Below are positions 16,936 to 26,503 of a DNA stretch of 64,000 nucleotides, piece after piece. The notes beneath the pieces were generated by a model. The model saw only the letters and a program-made list of their open reading frames with translations, did not search any database and was not told where the DNA came from. This stretch comes from Foetidibacter luteolus (GTDB lineage Bacteria > Bacteroidota > Bacteroidia > Chitinophagales > Chitinophagaceae). The position numbers were made by a program, and so were the translations under genes. The DNA lies in NCBI RefSeq assembly GCF_009650435.1, contig NZ_VVIP01000058.1, positions 141,472 to 205,471 on the forward strand, in the 5' to 3' direction. How positions within the stretch are numbered: the first letter of the stretch is position 1; every line of letters begins with the position of its first letter.

Positions 16936-18438
16936 CTAATACCCGGGATTTTGCGTTATTTTTCCTTTGCTCAGGTTGATTTCGCTGAGCGGAATGGGGA
17001 AAATTTCATTTACACCATCCGTAAAGCCTTCACCTTTGGCAGTGTTGTATTTTGTCGCATAAGCCCTAAGCACCTGCCCTGCACGGCCCTGCCTAACCAA
17101 CTCGAAAAAGCGTTCGTACTCCTGCCCGAATTCCACCCGCTGCTCTTTCCAGATAAGCTGCCGTAAAGCATCTTTACCGGTAACAGTAACATCCGGCAGA
17201 ATATTGGCATTACCCTGCCTTGCCCGGCGCCTTACCTCGTTAAGGTATTGCAGGGCTTCGTTGGTTTTACCCACTTCGTTGGCGGCTTCTGCATACCACA
17301 GGTACACTTTGCCAAGCCTCATATAAATATCATCTTTACCAGCCTGCAATGTGCCTTGTATTTTCTCATTTTCCAGCACAAGTACCTTTTTATTAAGATA
17401 GCCGGTAGTGCTGTTGCCCACATTGGCAACCCTGCTATCGGGCAACACATCGCCGTTTTTATAAACTGTTTGCCAAAGCCGGGGATCGCCTGGTTCAAAG
17501 GCGTCTACAAAGTCCTGCGTGGGCAGGTTAAAGCCCCACCCGTTCATAGCCCGGCTGCCCATAACGATGCCCAACTGGTTGTTGGCAGGCTGAGGGCCCA
17601 GGTCGTTAAGAAATTTAACCTGGAACACATGTTCTTTGCTTGTTTCGCCATTTCGTGTAAACAGGAAATAATAATCTGATTCAAGCGCATACTCATGCGA
17701 TGCGATAAGTTTGCCGAACCATTCTTCTGCTTTGGCAAAATCGTGCAGGTAGAGGTACACTTTACCGAGGTAGGCCTGGGCAGCGCCCTGGGTGGCCCTG
17801 CCATGGTCTGCCGCCGGGTAAGCAGTAGCTTTGGGCAAAACGGCTTCGGCCTCAGTAAGGTCTTTGATGATCTGCGCATATACATCCGCTTTGGGGGAGC
17901 GGGTAAGATCGTAAGATTCGAACTGGGAAGTTAGCACCAGGGGAACATCGCCGAATGTTTTTACCAGGTTAATATAATACCAGGCCCTCATGAATTTTGC
18001 TTCTGCGAGGTAACGTTCTTTAAGGGTTGCATCCATTTCGATGTTAGGAATGTTTTCCAGGGCAAGGTTGGTTCTGTTTACACCAACATACGAAACCTGG
18101 TATGCAAACCTTGTAGCATCATTATCTGCAGGGATGTTAAATAGCTGCACCTGCTGGGCGTATAACTGGTCAGAGCCAGACTCGCCGCCTTTGTCAGTAT
18201 CATCAGAAGCCACATTACCCAGCACCCAATGCATAAAACCGGGAGATACGTAAGTACAGCACCAGTTGTTGCCGGCAGCGGGTGCATACGCGGCTGTTAT
18301 GGCACGGCGTGCATCGTCTGCCGTTATGTAGTTTACATCTGTACTAAGCTGCGCTACAGGATCTTTATACAAAGTTTTGCGGCAACCGGTAACCACCAGC
18401 AGCAGTGAGGCCGAGAATATATATATTATGCGTTTCAT
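16936..18438 (-). CDS. SusD/RagB-family outer-membrane sugar-binding lipoprotein
   Basis: 500 residues. Lipoprotein signal MKRIIYIFSASLLLVVTGC with Cys19. The SusD fold is recognisable from DDARRAITAAYAPAAGN, the TPR-like helices (YLAEAKFMRAWYYINLVKTFGDVPLV) and the C-terminal VEFGQEYERFFELVRQGRA with IFPIPLSEINLSKGKITQNPGY, a near-universal ending. It caps the SusC transporter encoded 35 bp upstream and captures the oligosaccharide at the cell surface. The pair is the uptake system of the minus-strand catabolic locus. Confidence 0.95.
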   Translation of the reverse strand: MKRIIYIFSASLLLVVTGCRKTLYKDPVAQLSTDVNYITADDARRAITAAYAPAAGNNWCCTYVSPGFMHWVLGNVASDDTDKGGESGSDQLYAQQVQLFNIPADNDATRFAYQVSYVGVNRTNLALENIPNIEMDATLKERYLAEAKFMRAWYYINLVKTFGDVPLVLTSQFESYDLTRSPKADVYAQIIKDLTEAEAVLPKATAYPAADHGRATQGAAQAYLGKVYLYLHDFAKAEEWFGKLIASHEYALESDYYFLFTRNGETSKEHVFQVKFLNDLGPQPANNQLGIVMGSRAMNGWGFNLPTQDFVDAFEPGDPRLWQTVYKNGDVLPDSRVANVGNSTTGYLNKKVLVLENEKIQGTLQAGKDDIYMRLGKVYLWYAEAANEVGKTNEALQYLNEVRRRARQGNANILPDVTVTGKDALRQLIWKEQRVEFGQEYERFFELVRQGRAGQVLRAYATKYNTAKGEGFTDGVNEIFPIPLSEINLSKGKITQNPGY

Positions 18439-18473
18439 GTTAAATGAGTTGTTTTAGTTTTTACAATCAGGTG

Positions 18474-21400
18474 TCAGAGGCCGATATTAAGGCCTATCGT
18501 GTAAGTGCGTGGTATAGGGTAATTGGTTTCATCAATACCTATGTACAATGGGTTATTGGCACGATTGGTACCCATTTCAGGATCGAACCCTGAATAGTTG
18601 GTAATAGTGAAAGCATTTTGCACTGACGCATATACCCTTGCACTTCTTAATTTGGATATGCTGGAAGGTATCCTGTAACCTATCTGGATGTTTCTTACCC
18701 TTAGATAAGAACCATCTTCAACATAGTAAGTGGATGAACGCATGTTGTTATTAGGATCGCTGGTTATTAAACGCGGCATCGTATTGCTGGTGCCGGGGCC
18801 TGTCCACCTGTTGTCCCAGACATTTTTGGTATAGTTGAAAAAGTTGGCGCCTTCTGTCCTGAACTTAAAGCCCTGGAAAATATCGTTACCGTAAGTGCCC
18901 TGTATCTGCACACGGAAGTCGAAGCCTTTATATGACATGGTTCCTGTAAGACCGTAAGTGGCTTTGGGCCAGGGGTTGCCGATGATTGTCTGGTCCCGTG
19001 CATTGATAGTATCGTTGCCATCAAGGTCGCGGAAGCGGAAATCACCAGGCGCAGTACCATTGCTTTGATAAGCATGATCCTGCACTTCCCTCTCAGACTG
19101 GAAAACACCATCTACCTGCCAGCCAAAGAAAGAAGCGATGGGAGCACCTATCTGGGTAGAATTTACCAGGCCCACAAAACTGATGAACTGCTGGATGGCC
19201 GTACCTGCATTGCTTAACTGAGTTACTTCATTTCTGTTGAAAGCGATATTGCCGGTAATGCTATAGCTGAAACCTTTGGAAGCCCTTTTATCGTAGCCAA
19301 CCATAATTTCAACGCCTTTGTTTACCACATTACCTCCATTAACATAGGGCGCTGTTGTAATACCACTATAACCTACCAGGGGCACCTGGAGCAACATATC
19401 GTTGGTTTTCTTATTATACCAGTCGAATGAAGCAGTTAGTTTTCCATCAAAGCCGGTAAAGTCAAAACCCAGGTTTATTTCCTTGGTTGCCTCCCACCTG
19501 AGATCCGGGTTACCCAGCGTGGTGGGCGCCTGGCCCCTTACTACAGAGCCGGGAGCGCCAAAAGAATAATTGATATTTGGCGTAACCAGGTTAGCAAAAG
19601 CATAGTTAGGCAAAGAGCTTTGATTACCGAGTGAGCCCCATCCGCCACGTATCATCAGGTTGTTGATCCACTTAACATTTTTCAGGAAATTTTCTTCTGA
19701 CATTTTCCATCCTACAGAGAAAGAAGGGAAATAACCGAATTTGTTATTAGCGCCGAATTTGGAAGAACCATCGGCCCTGAAGTTTACGGTAGTAAAGTAT
19801 TTACCGCCATAGTTATAGTTTACACGGCCAAGGTAAGAAAGGATTCCCCACTCGCCAGCGCCGCCGGCAACCCTGTTATTAGAAGTAGACAAGTCGAGAT
19901 AGCGCAGATTTTCATTGTCTGTGGCGTTGGCTGGCAAGCCCTGGGCCTCTGCGACTATCGTTTGGGTAAAAGAGTTTTGGTCTGTCATACCTGCAAGCAA
20001 CTCCAACGTATGTTCTCCGAAATTTTTTGTATAGGTAAGCGTATTGGCCCAGCTTGTTTCACGAAACCTGGTTGTTGTTTCTGTAAGCCTGGCTACATCA
20101 TTAAAGTTAGAAGTGGAAATACGGTAAACAGGCACGAACACTTTTTGTTCAGCATAACCTATATTGACATTGTATTGAGAGCGAAATACCAGCCCCTTGA
20201 ATGGCGTAATTTCAATATAGGCGTTACCATTAACCACAGGTCTTCTTGTATCATCATTGGTATAATGAATAGAAGCGGCAGGATTAGCGGAGTTAAGTGA
20301 GGTTGCAGAGTAACCCCAACTGCCGTCGGGCATTTTAACCGGAATCTCAGGGTTTGCAGTTAGCGTGTTACCGAGGATAGAACCAAAATTAAACTCGGCG
20401 ATGTTGCTATACCTTGCCATACTTGCAGACAGGTTCTGCCCCAGCTTTATAAACTTATTGATAGAATGTGATGAATTGATGCGCAGGTTAACCCTGTCGA
20501 ACGAGGAACCTGTTATAATACCATCCTGTTTGGTGTAACCAGCCGAAAAGAAAAATTTGCTGAACTCGTTGCCACCGGAAGCACCAATATTTACATCTAC
20601 CATAGGCGCCACCCTGAAAATGGCTTTCTGCCAGTCAGTGCCTTCACCCAGGCTTTCAGGATCCGGGTACAATGGGTTTTGCCCGGCGTTTCTTAAGCCT
20701 TCGTTATACAGTGTGGCATATTGCGTGGCATTGGTTACAGGAAAGTAACGCTGTATCTGTTGCCAGCCTTGTGAAAAACTCACATCCAGTTGAGACTTAC
20801 CCGAACGGCCCTGCTTGGTAGTAATAAGAACAACACCATTAGCGCCCTGTGCGCCATAGATGGCCGCCGCGCTGGCACTCTTTAATACCTGTATGCTTTC
20901 TATCTGGTCCGGTGCAATATCCAGCGGGTTAGCATTGGGGTTGCCATCAATTACGTAGAGAGGCTCAGCATTGTTTACAGTACCACTGCCCCTTACACGT
21001 ATCAATAAAGCCGAACCCGGCGCACCGGAGTTTTGCGACACCTGCAGACCGGCCACCTTACCCTGCAATGCCTGGCCAACCTGTATTACCGGTTCATCCG
21101 CTATTTCCTTAGCGCTCACTGTTCCGATAGCGCCTGTAACATCACTGCGTTTTTGGGTACCATAACCAACTACCACAACACCTTCCAGCGGGTTTGTTGA
21201 AGCCTGCAGCGCTACCCTTATCGTTGTTTTATCTCCTATAAAAACTGTTTGCGACTCTCTGCCGATAAACGTTACTGTAAGAGAATCGTAACCGGGCTGA
21301 ACAGTTATGGAAAAATTACCGTTCACATCCGTTTGGGTTGCTTCTTTGGCCCCCTTAACGGTAACCGAGGCACCAACCACTGCCTCATTATTTGAGTCAA

Positions 21401-21503
21401 CCACCGTACCGGTTACCTTTTTTTGCGCATAGGTTAACATGCCGGTAAAGAGAAGCAGCAGGAATATTGTCAGCCTCCGTATCCAAAATGTAGTAGTCAT
21501 CAT
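18474..21503 (-). CDS. SusC/RagA-family TonB-linked outer-membrane transporter
   Basis: 1009 residues: signal peptide to about residue 26 (LLLLFTGMLTYAQ), a carboxypeptidase-D-like sandwich (about 28-105, KKVTGTVVDSNNEAVVGASV), the TonB box region PLEGVVVVGYGTQKRSDVTGA, the plug (about 115-230, LQGKVAGLQVSQNSGAPGSA) and the barrel to the end. The family imports glycans with SusD, using TonB energy. No STN domain precedes the sandwich, so it should not signal directly to an anti-sigma factor. At about 1000 residues it has normal length. Confidence 0.96.
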   Translation of the reverse strand: MMTTTFWIRRLTIFLLLLFTGMLTYAQKKVTGTVVDSNNEAVVGASVTVKGAKEATQTDVNGNFSITVQPGYDSLTVTFIGRESQTVFIGDKTTIRVALQASTNPLEGVVVVGYGTQKRSDVTGAIGTVSAKEIADEPVIQVGQALQGKVAGLQVSQNSGAPGSALLIRVRGSGTVNNAEPLYVIDGNPNANPLDIAPDQIESIQVLKSASAAAIYGAQGANGVVLITTKQGRSGKSQLDVSFSQGWQQIQRYFPVTNATQYATLYNEGLRNAGQNPLYPDPESLGEGTDWQKAIFRVAPMVDVNIGASGGNEFSKFFFSAGYTKQDGIITGSSFDRVNLRINSSHSINKFIKLGQNLSASMARYSNIAEFNFGSILGNTLTANPEIPVKMPDGSWGYSATSLNSANPAASIHYTNDDTRRPVVNGNAYIEITPFKGLVFRSQYNVNIGYAEQKVFVPVYRISTSNFNDVARLTETTTRFRETSWANTLTYTKNFGEHTLELLAGMTDQNSFTQTIVAEAQGLPANATDNENLRYLDLSTSNNRVAGGAGEWGILSYLGRVNYNYGGKYFTTVNFRADGSSKFGANNKFGYFPSFSVGWKMSEENFLKNVKWINNLMIRGGWGSLGNQSSLPNYAFANLVTPNINYSFGAPGSVVRGQAPTTLGNPDLRWEATKEINLGFDFTGFDGKLTASFDWYNKKTNDMLLQVPLVGYSGITTAPYVNGGNVVNKGVEIMVGYDKRASKGFSYSITGNIAFNRNEVTQLSNAGTAIQQFISFVGLVNSTQIGAPIASFFGWQVDGVFQSEREVQDHAYQSNGTAPGDFRFRDLDGNDTINARDQTIIGNPWPKATYGLTGTMSYKGFDFRVQIQGTYGNDIFQGFKFRTEGANFFNYTKNVWDNRWTGPGTSNTMPRLITSDPNNNMRSSTYYVEDGSYLRVRNIQIGYRIPSSISKLRSARVYASVQNAFTITNYSGFDPEMGTNRANNPLYIGIDETNYPIPRTYTIGLNIGL

Positions 21504-21801
21504 AACAAGCGTCGTTTTATGGTTTATGGAATTTTAGGTAAATAGTCAGCAAGCAGTAAGGTGTGCGAAGTTTATGTTCAGTTAACAATACACATCAGTC
21601 TTATATATTGCCAGTAAAGGCGTTGTTATGCCGGCAAGCAATATGTATGCATGGTGTACTCTATGTAAAGGGCGGAAACGATGAAATGATGCCCGGTTCC
21701 TGCAGGTTTTTTTAAAAAATTATGTGAAAGAATTACAACGCATCTTCAACACCTGATCATGATTGTTTCTTTGTTGAAAGATGGGGTAAAAGAAAAACAT
21801 A
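21504..21801. other. Gene-free region upstream of susC
   Basis: 298 bases between the cupin gene's stop and the SusC start. It should contain the SusC promoter on the minus strand, but no CAAAnnTA (reverse of the -7 consensus) was found. No hairpin or repeat of note is seen. Confidence 0.4.
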
Positions 21802-22182
21802 TCATTCAGGAAAAGAAATATCCTCAAACATTTTATAGTTGTCAAGGTTGGTCATAGGCGCAAAAAAACAGATCACTTTCATTTCTGTATCGCCGGTATT
21901 GCGCAGCATGTGTACTTTACCTTGCTCAAACAATATGGCGGAGCCTGTTCTTACATCGCCCACCTCTCCTTCTATCATTACTTTACCGGTGCCTGTGATA
22001 ATATAAATTAACTCTTCGCTGTTGGGATGTGAATGGGCAGGTCTTACTGTTTCGCCGGGCAGTACACGTATCACACAAACGGACAGGTTTTTTGCCGGCA
22101 GAGAATCTTCATTGGCCAGCCAGCGCATAAACCTGCCGGGGTGTGCCACTTCAGGCACTTCGCTTTCGTTGATAATGGTCAT
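21802..22182 (-). CDS. Small cupin-domain protein
   Basis: 126 residues, one cupin barrel: motif 1 RPAHSHPNSEELIYIITGTGKVMIEGE (His, His, Glu metal ligands) and motif 2 FEQGKVHMLRNTGDTEMKVICFF. No signal peptide, so cytoplasmic. Its ATG overlaps the stop of the upstream transketolase gene by 4 bases (22179-22182), so the two are translationally coupled. Such cupins are often isomerases or sensors for sugar derivatives. A role in tautomerising the transketolase substrate or product is inferred from the overlap only. Confidence 0.85.
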   Translation of the reverse strand: MTIINESEVPEVAHPGRFMRWLANEDSLPAKNLSVCVIRVLPGETVRPAHSHPNSEELIYIITGTGKVMIEGEVGDVRTGSAILFEQGKVHMLRNTGDTEMKVICFFAPMTNLDNYKMFEDISFPE

Positions 22183-24281
22183 GCTGTTACTGGTTTAAAT
22201 TTTAGATGGCCTGCAAGTGTTTCGCTGATATGCGCCGCATCCAGCCCGTAAGCTGCAGCAAGCTCCGCATACGTGCCTGAATGTATGTAGTGCGGTGTGC
22301 CGTTATGTGTTGTATTAATGGGTATAAGCTTTTTTGTGTGAATATTGTTTTCACGGGCAAACAGTACCCTGCGGAAATTAGTCCAGATGTAGCCGTTGTT
22401 CTGCTCTGCAATAAATACAGGCCGGCCGGATTCATATAATTCCACCATCGCATCTTCATCTATAGAAGGCATGTCAACTACATTTACAGGTAAGCCTTTT
22501 TTGCCGAGCAATTCAGCAGCGCCCAATGCTTCATATACACCACGGCCTGAGGTTACAATCGTAGCCACCGCATCCGGCGTATCTTTTAAGGTGTAAGCTT
22601 TGCCAAACTCAAATTCAAAATCACTGTCATAAACAACAGCCGAAGCCGCTCTTAAAATGCGGAGGTAAATGATGCCTTTGTTGCCTTCCATTATCCATTT
22701 CATAACGCCCAGCAACTGTTGCGGGCAGCATACATTGATAATCTTTACATGCGCCGCTTCATTAAGTAAAAGAACATCATCATTACCCATGTGGGTAGCG
22801 CCGTTGGATTGTGTTTCCAGGTCAGCAGCCGTGGCAACCATCGTATAATCAAGCCCGTGGCCTTCTGACAACCAGCCCTTGCTTTCTATCACCTCCAGCC
22901 TTTCCTGGTGGCCCACAGCAATTCTCCGCAGCACTTTCCAATCGTAAAAAGGGCAGAAAGTACTTACCCATGTGTTGGCGCCAAGTATGGCAAAAGCCTC
23001 TCCTATCAGCATCATGTTTGCTTCTGCCACGCCTACGTTTAATGCACGGTATTTATCTACAAAACCTACGCCTGCCTGCAGGCCGCTGGTAGATGCCAGG
23101 TCTGAATCTATGGATACCACCCGCTCATCCTGTGCAAAAGATTTCATGGCAGCCTGTATCACCTGCTGGGCACCTGCTGACTTTCCTTTTTCCAGCTTTG
23201 GCAGTGCAGCCGGTAAGTAATCAATGCGCTTGTTTCTCTCCGGCGCTTTTACGGTTTTGACAACCGCTTCTTGTGTGGTAATGCCTGTAAAAGAACCATT
23301 CTCTTCCCCAATTGTGTAGCCCATCTTACCGGCATGGACCAGTATTGTTTTTAATGCGGAAGAATATTCATCACCACTGTTTAATTCATTGAGAAAACCA
23401 CACAGCTCCTGCACCCTCGCCACCCGTTGTATATTCTGCAACTTTTCTTCCTGGATAAGCGTATCACCAACAATAGTGGTTTTGTGGTTGTTCATGTAAT
23501 CAGAGAAGCCGCCATGCCCTTTGGTTGATTTACAAATAATCACTGTAGGCCGGCCATCCCTTTCACCATACTTAAACGCCTGTAAGGCATTGTAAACAGA
23601 GTGGTACTTTGTAGCGTCTACTTCCATTACCCGCCACCCGAAACTGGCGAAGCTTGCGCTGAGGCTGTTGTAAGGAAAGTGCAGCGTATTCACTATATCC
23701 AGTTGGCCGCCGTTATTGTCTACCAGTACGCACAGGTTTTCCAGGCGTTTATAACCTGCATACATTACCGATTCCCAGATTGGACCTTCCTGCAATTCAC
23801 CATCGCCGGTTACGGCAAACACATCAAAGGCCGGTGCCTTTTGCCCTGCAATGGCAAAGCCCTGTGCAACACCCATGCCCTGCCCCATTGGGCCTGTAGC
23901 CACATGAACACCAGGCAGCAGTGGCCCCGGGTGCCCGTTGAGTATGCTTGATACAGAACGTGAATTGTTTAGCACGGAATGGTCAAAATAGCCAAGGTCT
24001 GCATATATAGATGCAAGTGTTGCCACCGCATGGCCTTTACTTAATACAAACATATCCTGGCCGGGCGCCGTAGGCTGTTCTACCTTCAGGTTGATGATAC
24101 CGCCATAAAACAGGCTTACCATAGGTATAATGGCGGAGGAGGCGCCACCGATATGAATAGAGTTATCCACCGCGTACCTGCATTGATGAATATTCAGCAA
24201 CCTGATATCGGAATCCTTTACCTGTAACAGGTAATTTATTCCTTTGGTGACCAGGGATGATTTGTTTTCCAGATAAATCAC
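22179..24281 (-). CDS. Transketolase (full-length, both domains)
   Basis: 700 residues from a GTG start (GTGATTTATCTG); no upstream ATG is in frame and the next Met is residue 54, inside the first domain. The TPP domain has GDGELQEGPIWES and the following NN (VLVDNNGGQLD); the pyrimidine domain has the catalytic Glu in VGVAEANMMLIGEAFA; the C-terminal domain starts near VATIVTSGRGVYEAL. Transketolase moves two-carbon ketol units between sugars. It sits among dehydrogenases rather than pentose-phosphate genes and overlaps a cupin, so it may be a specialised paralogue acting on the locus's own ketose. The TPP domain lacks the His-rich N-terminus of classical TktA. Confidence 0.93.
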   Translation of the reverse strand: MIYLENKSSLVTKGINYLLQVKDSDIRLLNIHQCRYAVDNSIHIGGASSAIIPMVSLFYGGIINLKVEQPTAPGQDMFVLSKGHAVATLASIYADLGYFDHSVLNNSRSVSSILNGHPGPLLPGVHVATGPMGQGMGVAQGFAIAGQKAPAFDVFAVTGDGELQEGPIWESVMYAGYKRLENLCVLVDNNGGQLDIVNTLHFPYNSLSASFASFGWRVMEVDATKYHSVYNALQAFKYGERDGRPTVIICKSTKGHGGFSDYMNNHKTTIVGDTLIQEEKLQNIQRVARVQELCGFLNELNSGDEYSSALKTILVHAGKMGYTIGEENGSFTGITTQEAVVKTVKAPERNKRIDYLPAALPKLEKGKSAGAQQVIQAAMKSFAQDERVVSIDSDLASTSGLQAGVGFVDKYRALNVGVAEANMMLIGEAFAILGANTWVSTFCPFYDWKVLRRIAVGHQERLEVIESKGWLSEGHGLDYTMVATAADLETQSNGATHMGNDDVLLLNEAAHVKIINVCCPQQLLGVMKWIMEGNKGIIYLRILRAASAVVYDSDFEFEFGKAYTLKDTPDAVATIVTSGRGVYEALGAAELLGKKGLPVNVVDMPSIDEDAMVELYESGRPVFIAEQNNGYIWTNFRRVLFARENNIHTKKLIPINTTHNGTPHYIHSGTYAELAAAYGLDAAHISETLAGHLKFKPVTA

Positions 24282-24376
24282 GAGGTATATTATTTAGTGC
24301 GTTTACGAATTGTATTTGCATGGCAATAGAGTGGCCATGGATAGCAAACAGGTTTACACAGCAGCCTGCAGCCGCC

Positions 24377-24495
24377 CATTGATATACAGATGAACGGATT
24401 GATTTTTATTTGTTCTTTCACTGAAAGACCAAATAATAACAAAACCATGTTTGGAACAGGCGATGCCACGAAGTACTAATGCTGGTATCTAAAAA
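24377..24495 (+). repeat. Interspersed repeat, variant with alternative palindromic core
   Basis: Flanks are those of the common repeat (GATGAACGGATTG, then AACAGGCGATGCCACGAAGT, then CTGGTATCTAAAA), but the centre is TTATTTGTTCTTTCA-c-TGAAAGACCAAATAATAA, a strong palindrome at 24406-24439. It aligns with 6896-7028. Confidence 0.8.
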
Positions 24496-24524
24496 TGTCC
24501 TATGTTGATTGAATGATTTTTTTC

Positions 24525-25280
24525 TTACATAATTGACCAGCCGCCATCTACAAAATAGGCAGCACCGGTAACAAATGAAGCTTCGTCTGAAGCAAGAAAA
24601 TACATAACGTTGGCTACCTCGGCCGATGTACCCATGCGGCCAAACACACTCTTTGAACCCAGCACCTTTTCTGTTTCGGCGGGGTTGGGAGAATCGTTGA
24701 TGGAGCCGCGCAACAATGGCGTATCTATAGCGCCGGGCACTACGCAGTTAACCCTTATATTATCCTTTGCCAGATCAAACGCCATGCTGCGTGTAAGGGT
24801 GTCTATAGCGCCTTTGGAAGAAGAGTAAGCAGCCCTTTCCCCTACCGTGCGGTAGCCAAGTATAGAGCCTGTATTTACAATGGCGCCACCACCCTGTTCC
24901 AGCATCATGGGAACAAAAGCGTTGGACATGTAGTACATGCCTTTAAGGTTGATATCATACAACTTTACCCAATCATCTTCGGTGCATTGCAATATGCTGC
25001 CACGCACTTCCAGGCCGGCATTATTGATTAATACATCGGCCCTGCCAAAAGCTTCTTTGGTGGCTTTTGCAGCCTGCTGCACCTGTGATTTATCAGATAT
25101 ATCGCACAGGCAGAAGATCGCATCCACACCAAGCGCTTTAATCTTCTGTTCAGCCAGTTTACCCTTTTCTTCGTTCACATCAATCAGCACAATATCGTAA
25201 CCATTTTTGGCAAATTTTTCTGCCGCTGCCAATCCCAAGCCCGATGCCCCGCCACTTACTATCATTACTTTGTTGCTCAT
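24525..25280 (-). CDS. Short-chain dehydrogenase/reductase (SDR)
   Basis: 251 residues, classical SDR: TGxxxGxG-type nucleotide motif SGGASGLG (about 10-17), NNAG in INNAGLEVRG, catalytic Ser in NTGSILGYR, YSSSK (Tyr-x-x-x-Lys), and PGAIDTPL. The Asp in VLIDVNEEKG suggests NAD preference. It ends FVTGAAYFVDGGWSIM, as in glucose-1-dehydrogenase-like SDRs. It probably oxidises a sugar or polyol hydroxyl in the cytoplasm. Next upstream is a zinc alcohol dehydrogenase, giving two oxidation steps in this locus. Confidence 0.92.
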   Translation of the reverse strand: MSNKVMIVSGGASGLGLAAAEKFAKNGYDIVLIDVNEEKGKLAEQKIKALGVDAIFCLCDISDKSQVQQAAKATKEAFGRADVLINNAGLEVRGSILQCTEDDWVKLYDINLKGMYYMSNAFVPMMLEQGGGAIVNTGSILGYRTVGERAAYSSSKGAIDTLTRSMAFDLAKDNIRVNCVVPGAIDTPLLRGSINDSPNPAETEKVLGSKSVFGRMGTSAEVANVMYFLASDEASFVTGAAYFVDGGWSIM

Positions 25281-25339
25281 GGTAATAGTTGTTTTGTTTT
25301 ATAGGTACTGTATCAATTTATTTTCCCTAAAAAAATCAA

Positions 25340-25419
25340 TGTCAGGTTGAGCTTGTCGAAACCGTGCCAAAATAAGCATGCTTGACAAACCCGCCTTCGA
25401 CAGGCTCAGGCTGACGACA
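25340..25419. repeat. Inverted repeat, TGTCAGG/CTGACA family, copy A
   Basis: Left arm TGTCAGGTTGAGCTTGTCGA-AACC and right arm CGCCTTCGACAGGCTCAGGC-TGACGACA enclose about 28 bases. The arms are imperfectly complementary over about 24 bp. Related copies lie at 29190, 52210 (half) and 54839. Confidence 0.85.
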
Positions 25420-25423
25420 TTAA

Positions 25424-26500
25424 TTAGTTTAATCCGTTAGGTTTGGTAGCCACTTTAACAGCGCCTTCTTTTCTTTTTTCAAATACATCCAAAGCTTTGT
25501 CAAAATCCTTCAGGTCAAATCGGTGCGTTAGCAGTGGGGAAAGGTCAACACGGCCATTTACCAGTAAATCAATTGCAGCCTGTGCCGTGTTTGGATTGGC
25601 CCTGTTGCCAATAATTTCCACCTCATCCAATACAATGCGCTTTAATGGCAGTGCAGGGTCTGCATGCGGAATACCAATAACAGACACCACACCTCCTTTT
25701 GACGCGGCGAAGCAGGCAAGCCTTATAGACTCAGCGGTTCCCGCACACTCCAGTACGGCAGGCACGCCAAGGCCATTGGTAAACTCTTTTACTTTTTCAA
25801 CAACATCGCCTTCCCTGTAATTAATAGGTATGGCGCCAAGTGAAGTTGCTTTTTCTAACCTTTCACCGCTGCCTGCGGCAAAAATTCTTGCAGCGCCCAA
25901 CGCTTTAGCCACCAGTATTGCCATAAGGCCTTGCGGGCCGGTGCCCAACACAAGTATATCATCTCCGGGCTGCATGCGTGAACGTTTTACCGTGTACAAT
26001 GCAATACTTAACGGGTCAACACATGCCGCGTATTCCAGCGACATGGAATCTGGTATTTTATAAATGCTTTTAACGGATGTACGCATGTATTGTGCGTAAG
26101 CACCAGGCGTATAGTGCCCGTACTGGCGGTGGCCGCGTTCTTCATGGCCATAGTTAAGGCAAAGATTGTAACGCCCCTTTAAACATTTTTCGCAGTAGCC
26201 GCAACCACAGTGAGAGATAGCGCAAACACGGTCGCCTTCTTTCCATCCAAGCTGCCCGGCCCTTTTGCCTGTTTGCACCACCGTGCCAGACCATTCATGC
26301 CCCGGCACAAAAGGAAAACCTTTTGGCCAGAAGCCCGGAAAATCGCCGGATATAATGTGCGGGTCTGTTCCGCATATGTAAGTAGTATCCACTTTGCAGA
26401 TAACTTCATCCGTGTCGGGCACGGGTACCGGTACAGACATAATTTCAAAATCCCTGATGCCTTTTAAAACAAGCGCATCCATTTCTTTTGGCAGCGTCAT
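25424..26500 (-). CDS. Zinc-dependent alcohol dehydrogenase (medium-chain, polyol/threonine type)
   Basis: 358 residues. Catalytic zinc site Cys43 (ICGTDPH) and His68-Glu69 (PGHEWSG); structural zinc loop with four Cys in CGCGYCEKCLKGRYNLC; nucleotide fold LGTGPQGLMAILVAKALGA; end SPLLTHRFDLKDFDKALDVF. This is the sorbitol/threonine/butanediol dehydrogenase branch of the MDR superfamily, cytoplasmic and NAD(P)-linked. It sits 3 bp from the cyclase gene, so the two are surely cotranscribed. The substrate is probably a polyol or sugar acid of the locus (inference). Confidence 0.93.
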   Translation of the reverse strand: MTLPKEMDALVLKGIRDFEIMSVPVPVPDTDEVICKVDTTYICGTDPHIISGDFPGFWPKGFPFVPGHEWSGTVVQTGKRAGQLGWKEGDRVCAISHCGCGYCEKCLKGRYNLCLNYGHEERGHRQYGHYTPGAYAQYMRTSVKSIYKIPDSMSLEYAACVDPLSIALYTVKRSRMQPGDDILVLGTGPQGLMAILVAKALGAARIFAAGSGERLEKATSLGAIPINYREGDVVEKVKEFTNGLGVPAVLECAGTAESIRLACFAASKGGVVSVIGIPHADPALPLKRIVLDEVEIIGNRANPNTAQAAIDLLVNGRVDLSPLLTHRFDLKDFDKALDVFEKRKEGAVKVATKPNGLN

Positions 26501-26503
26501 AAA

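Noticed and set aside
22179..24281. Sulfoquinovose or apiose transketolase pathway
   Set aside because: The partner genes of those pathways (isomerase, sulfolactaldehyde enzymes, split transketolase, kinase) were not found, so a specific substrate is not claimed.
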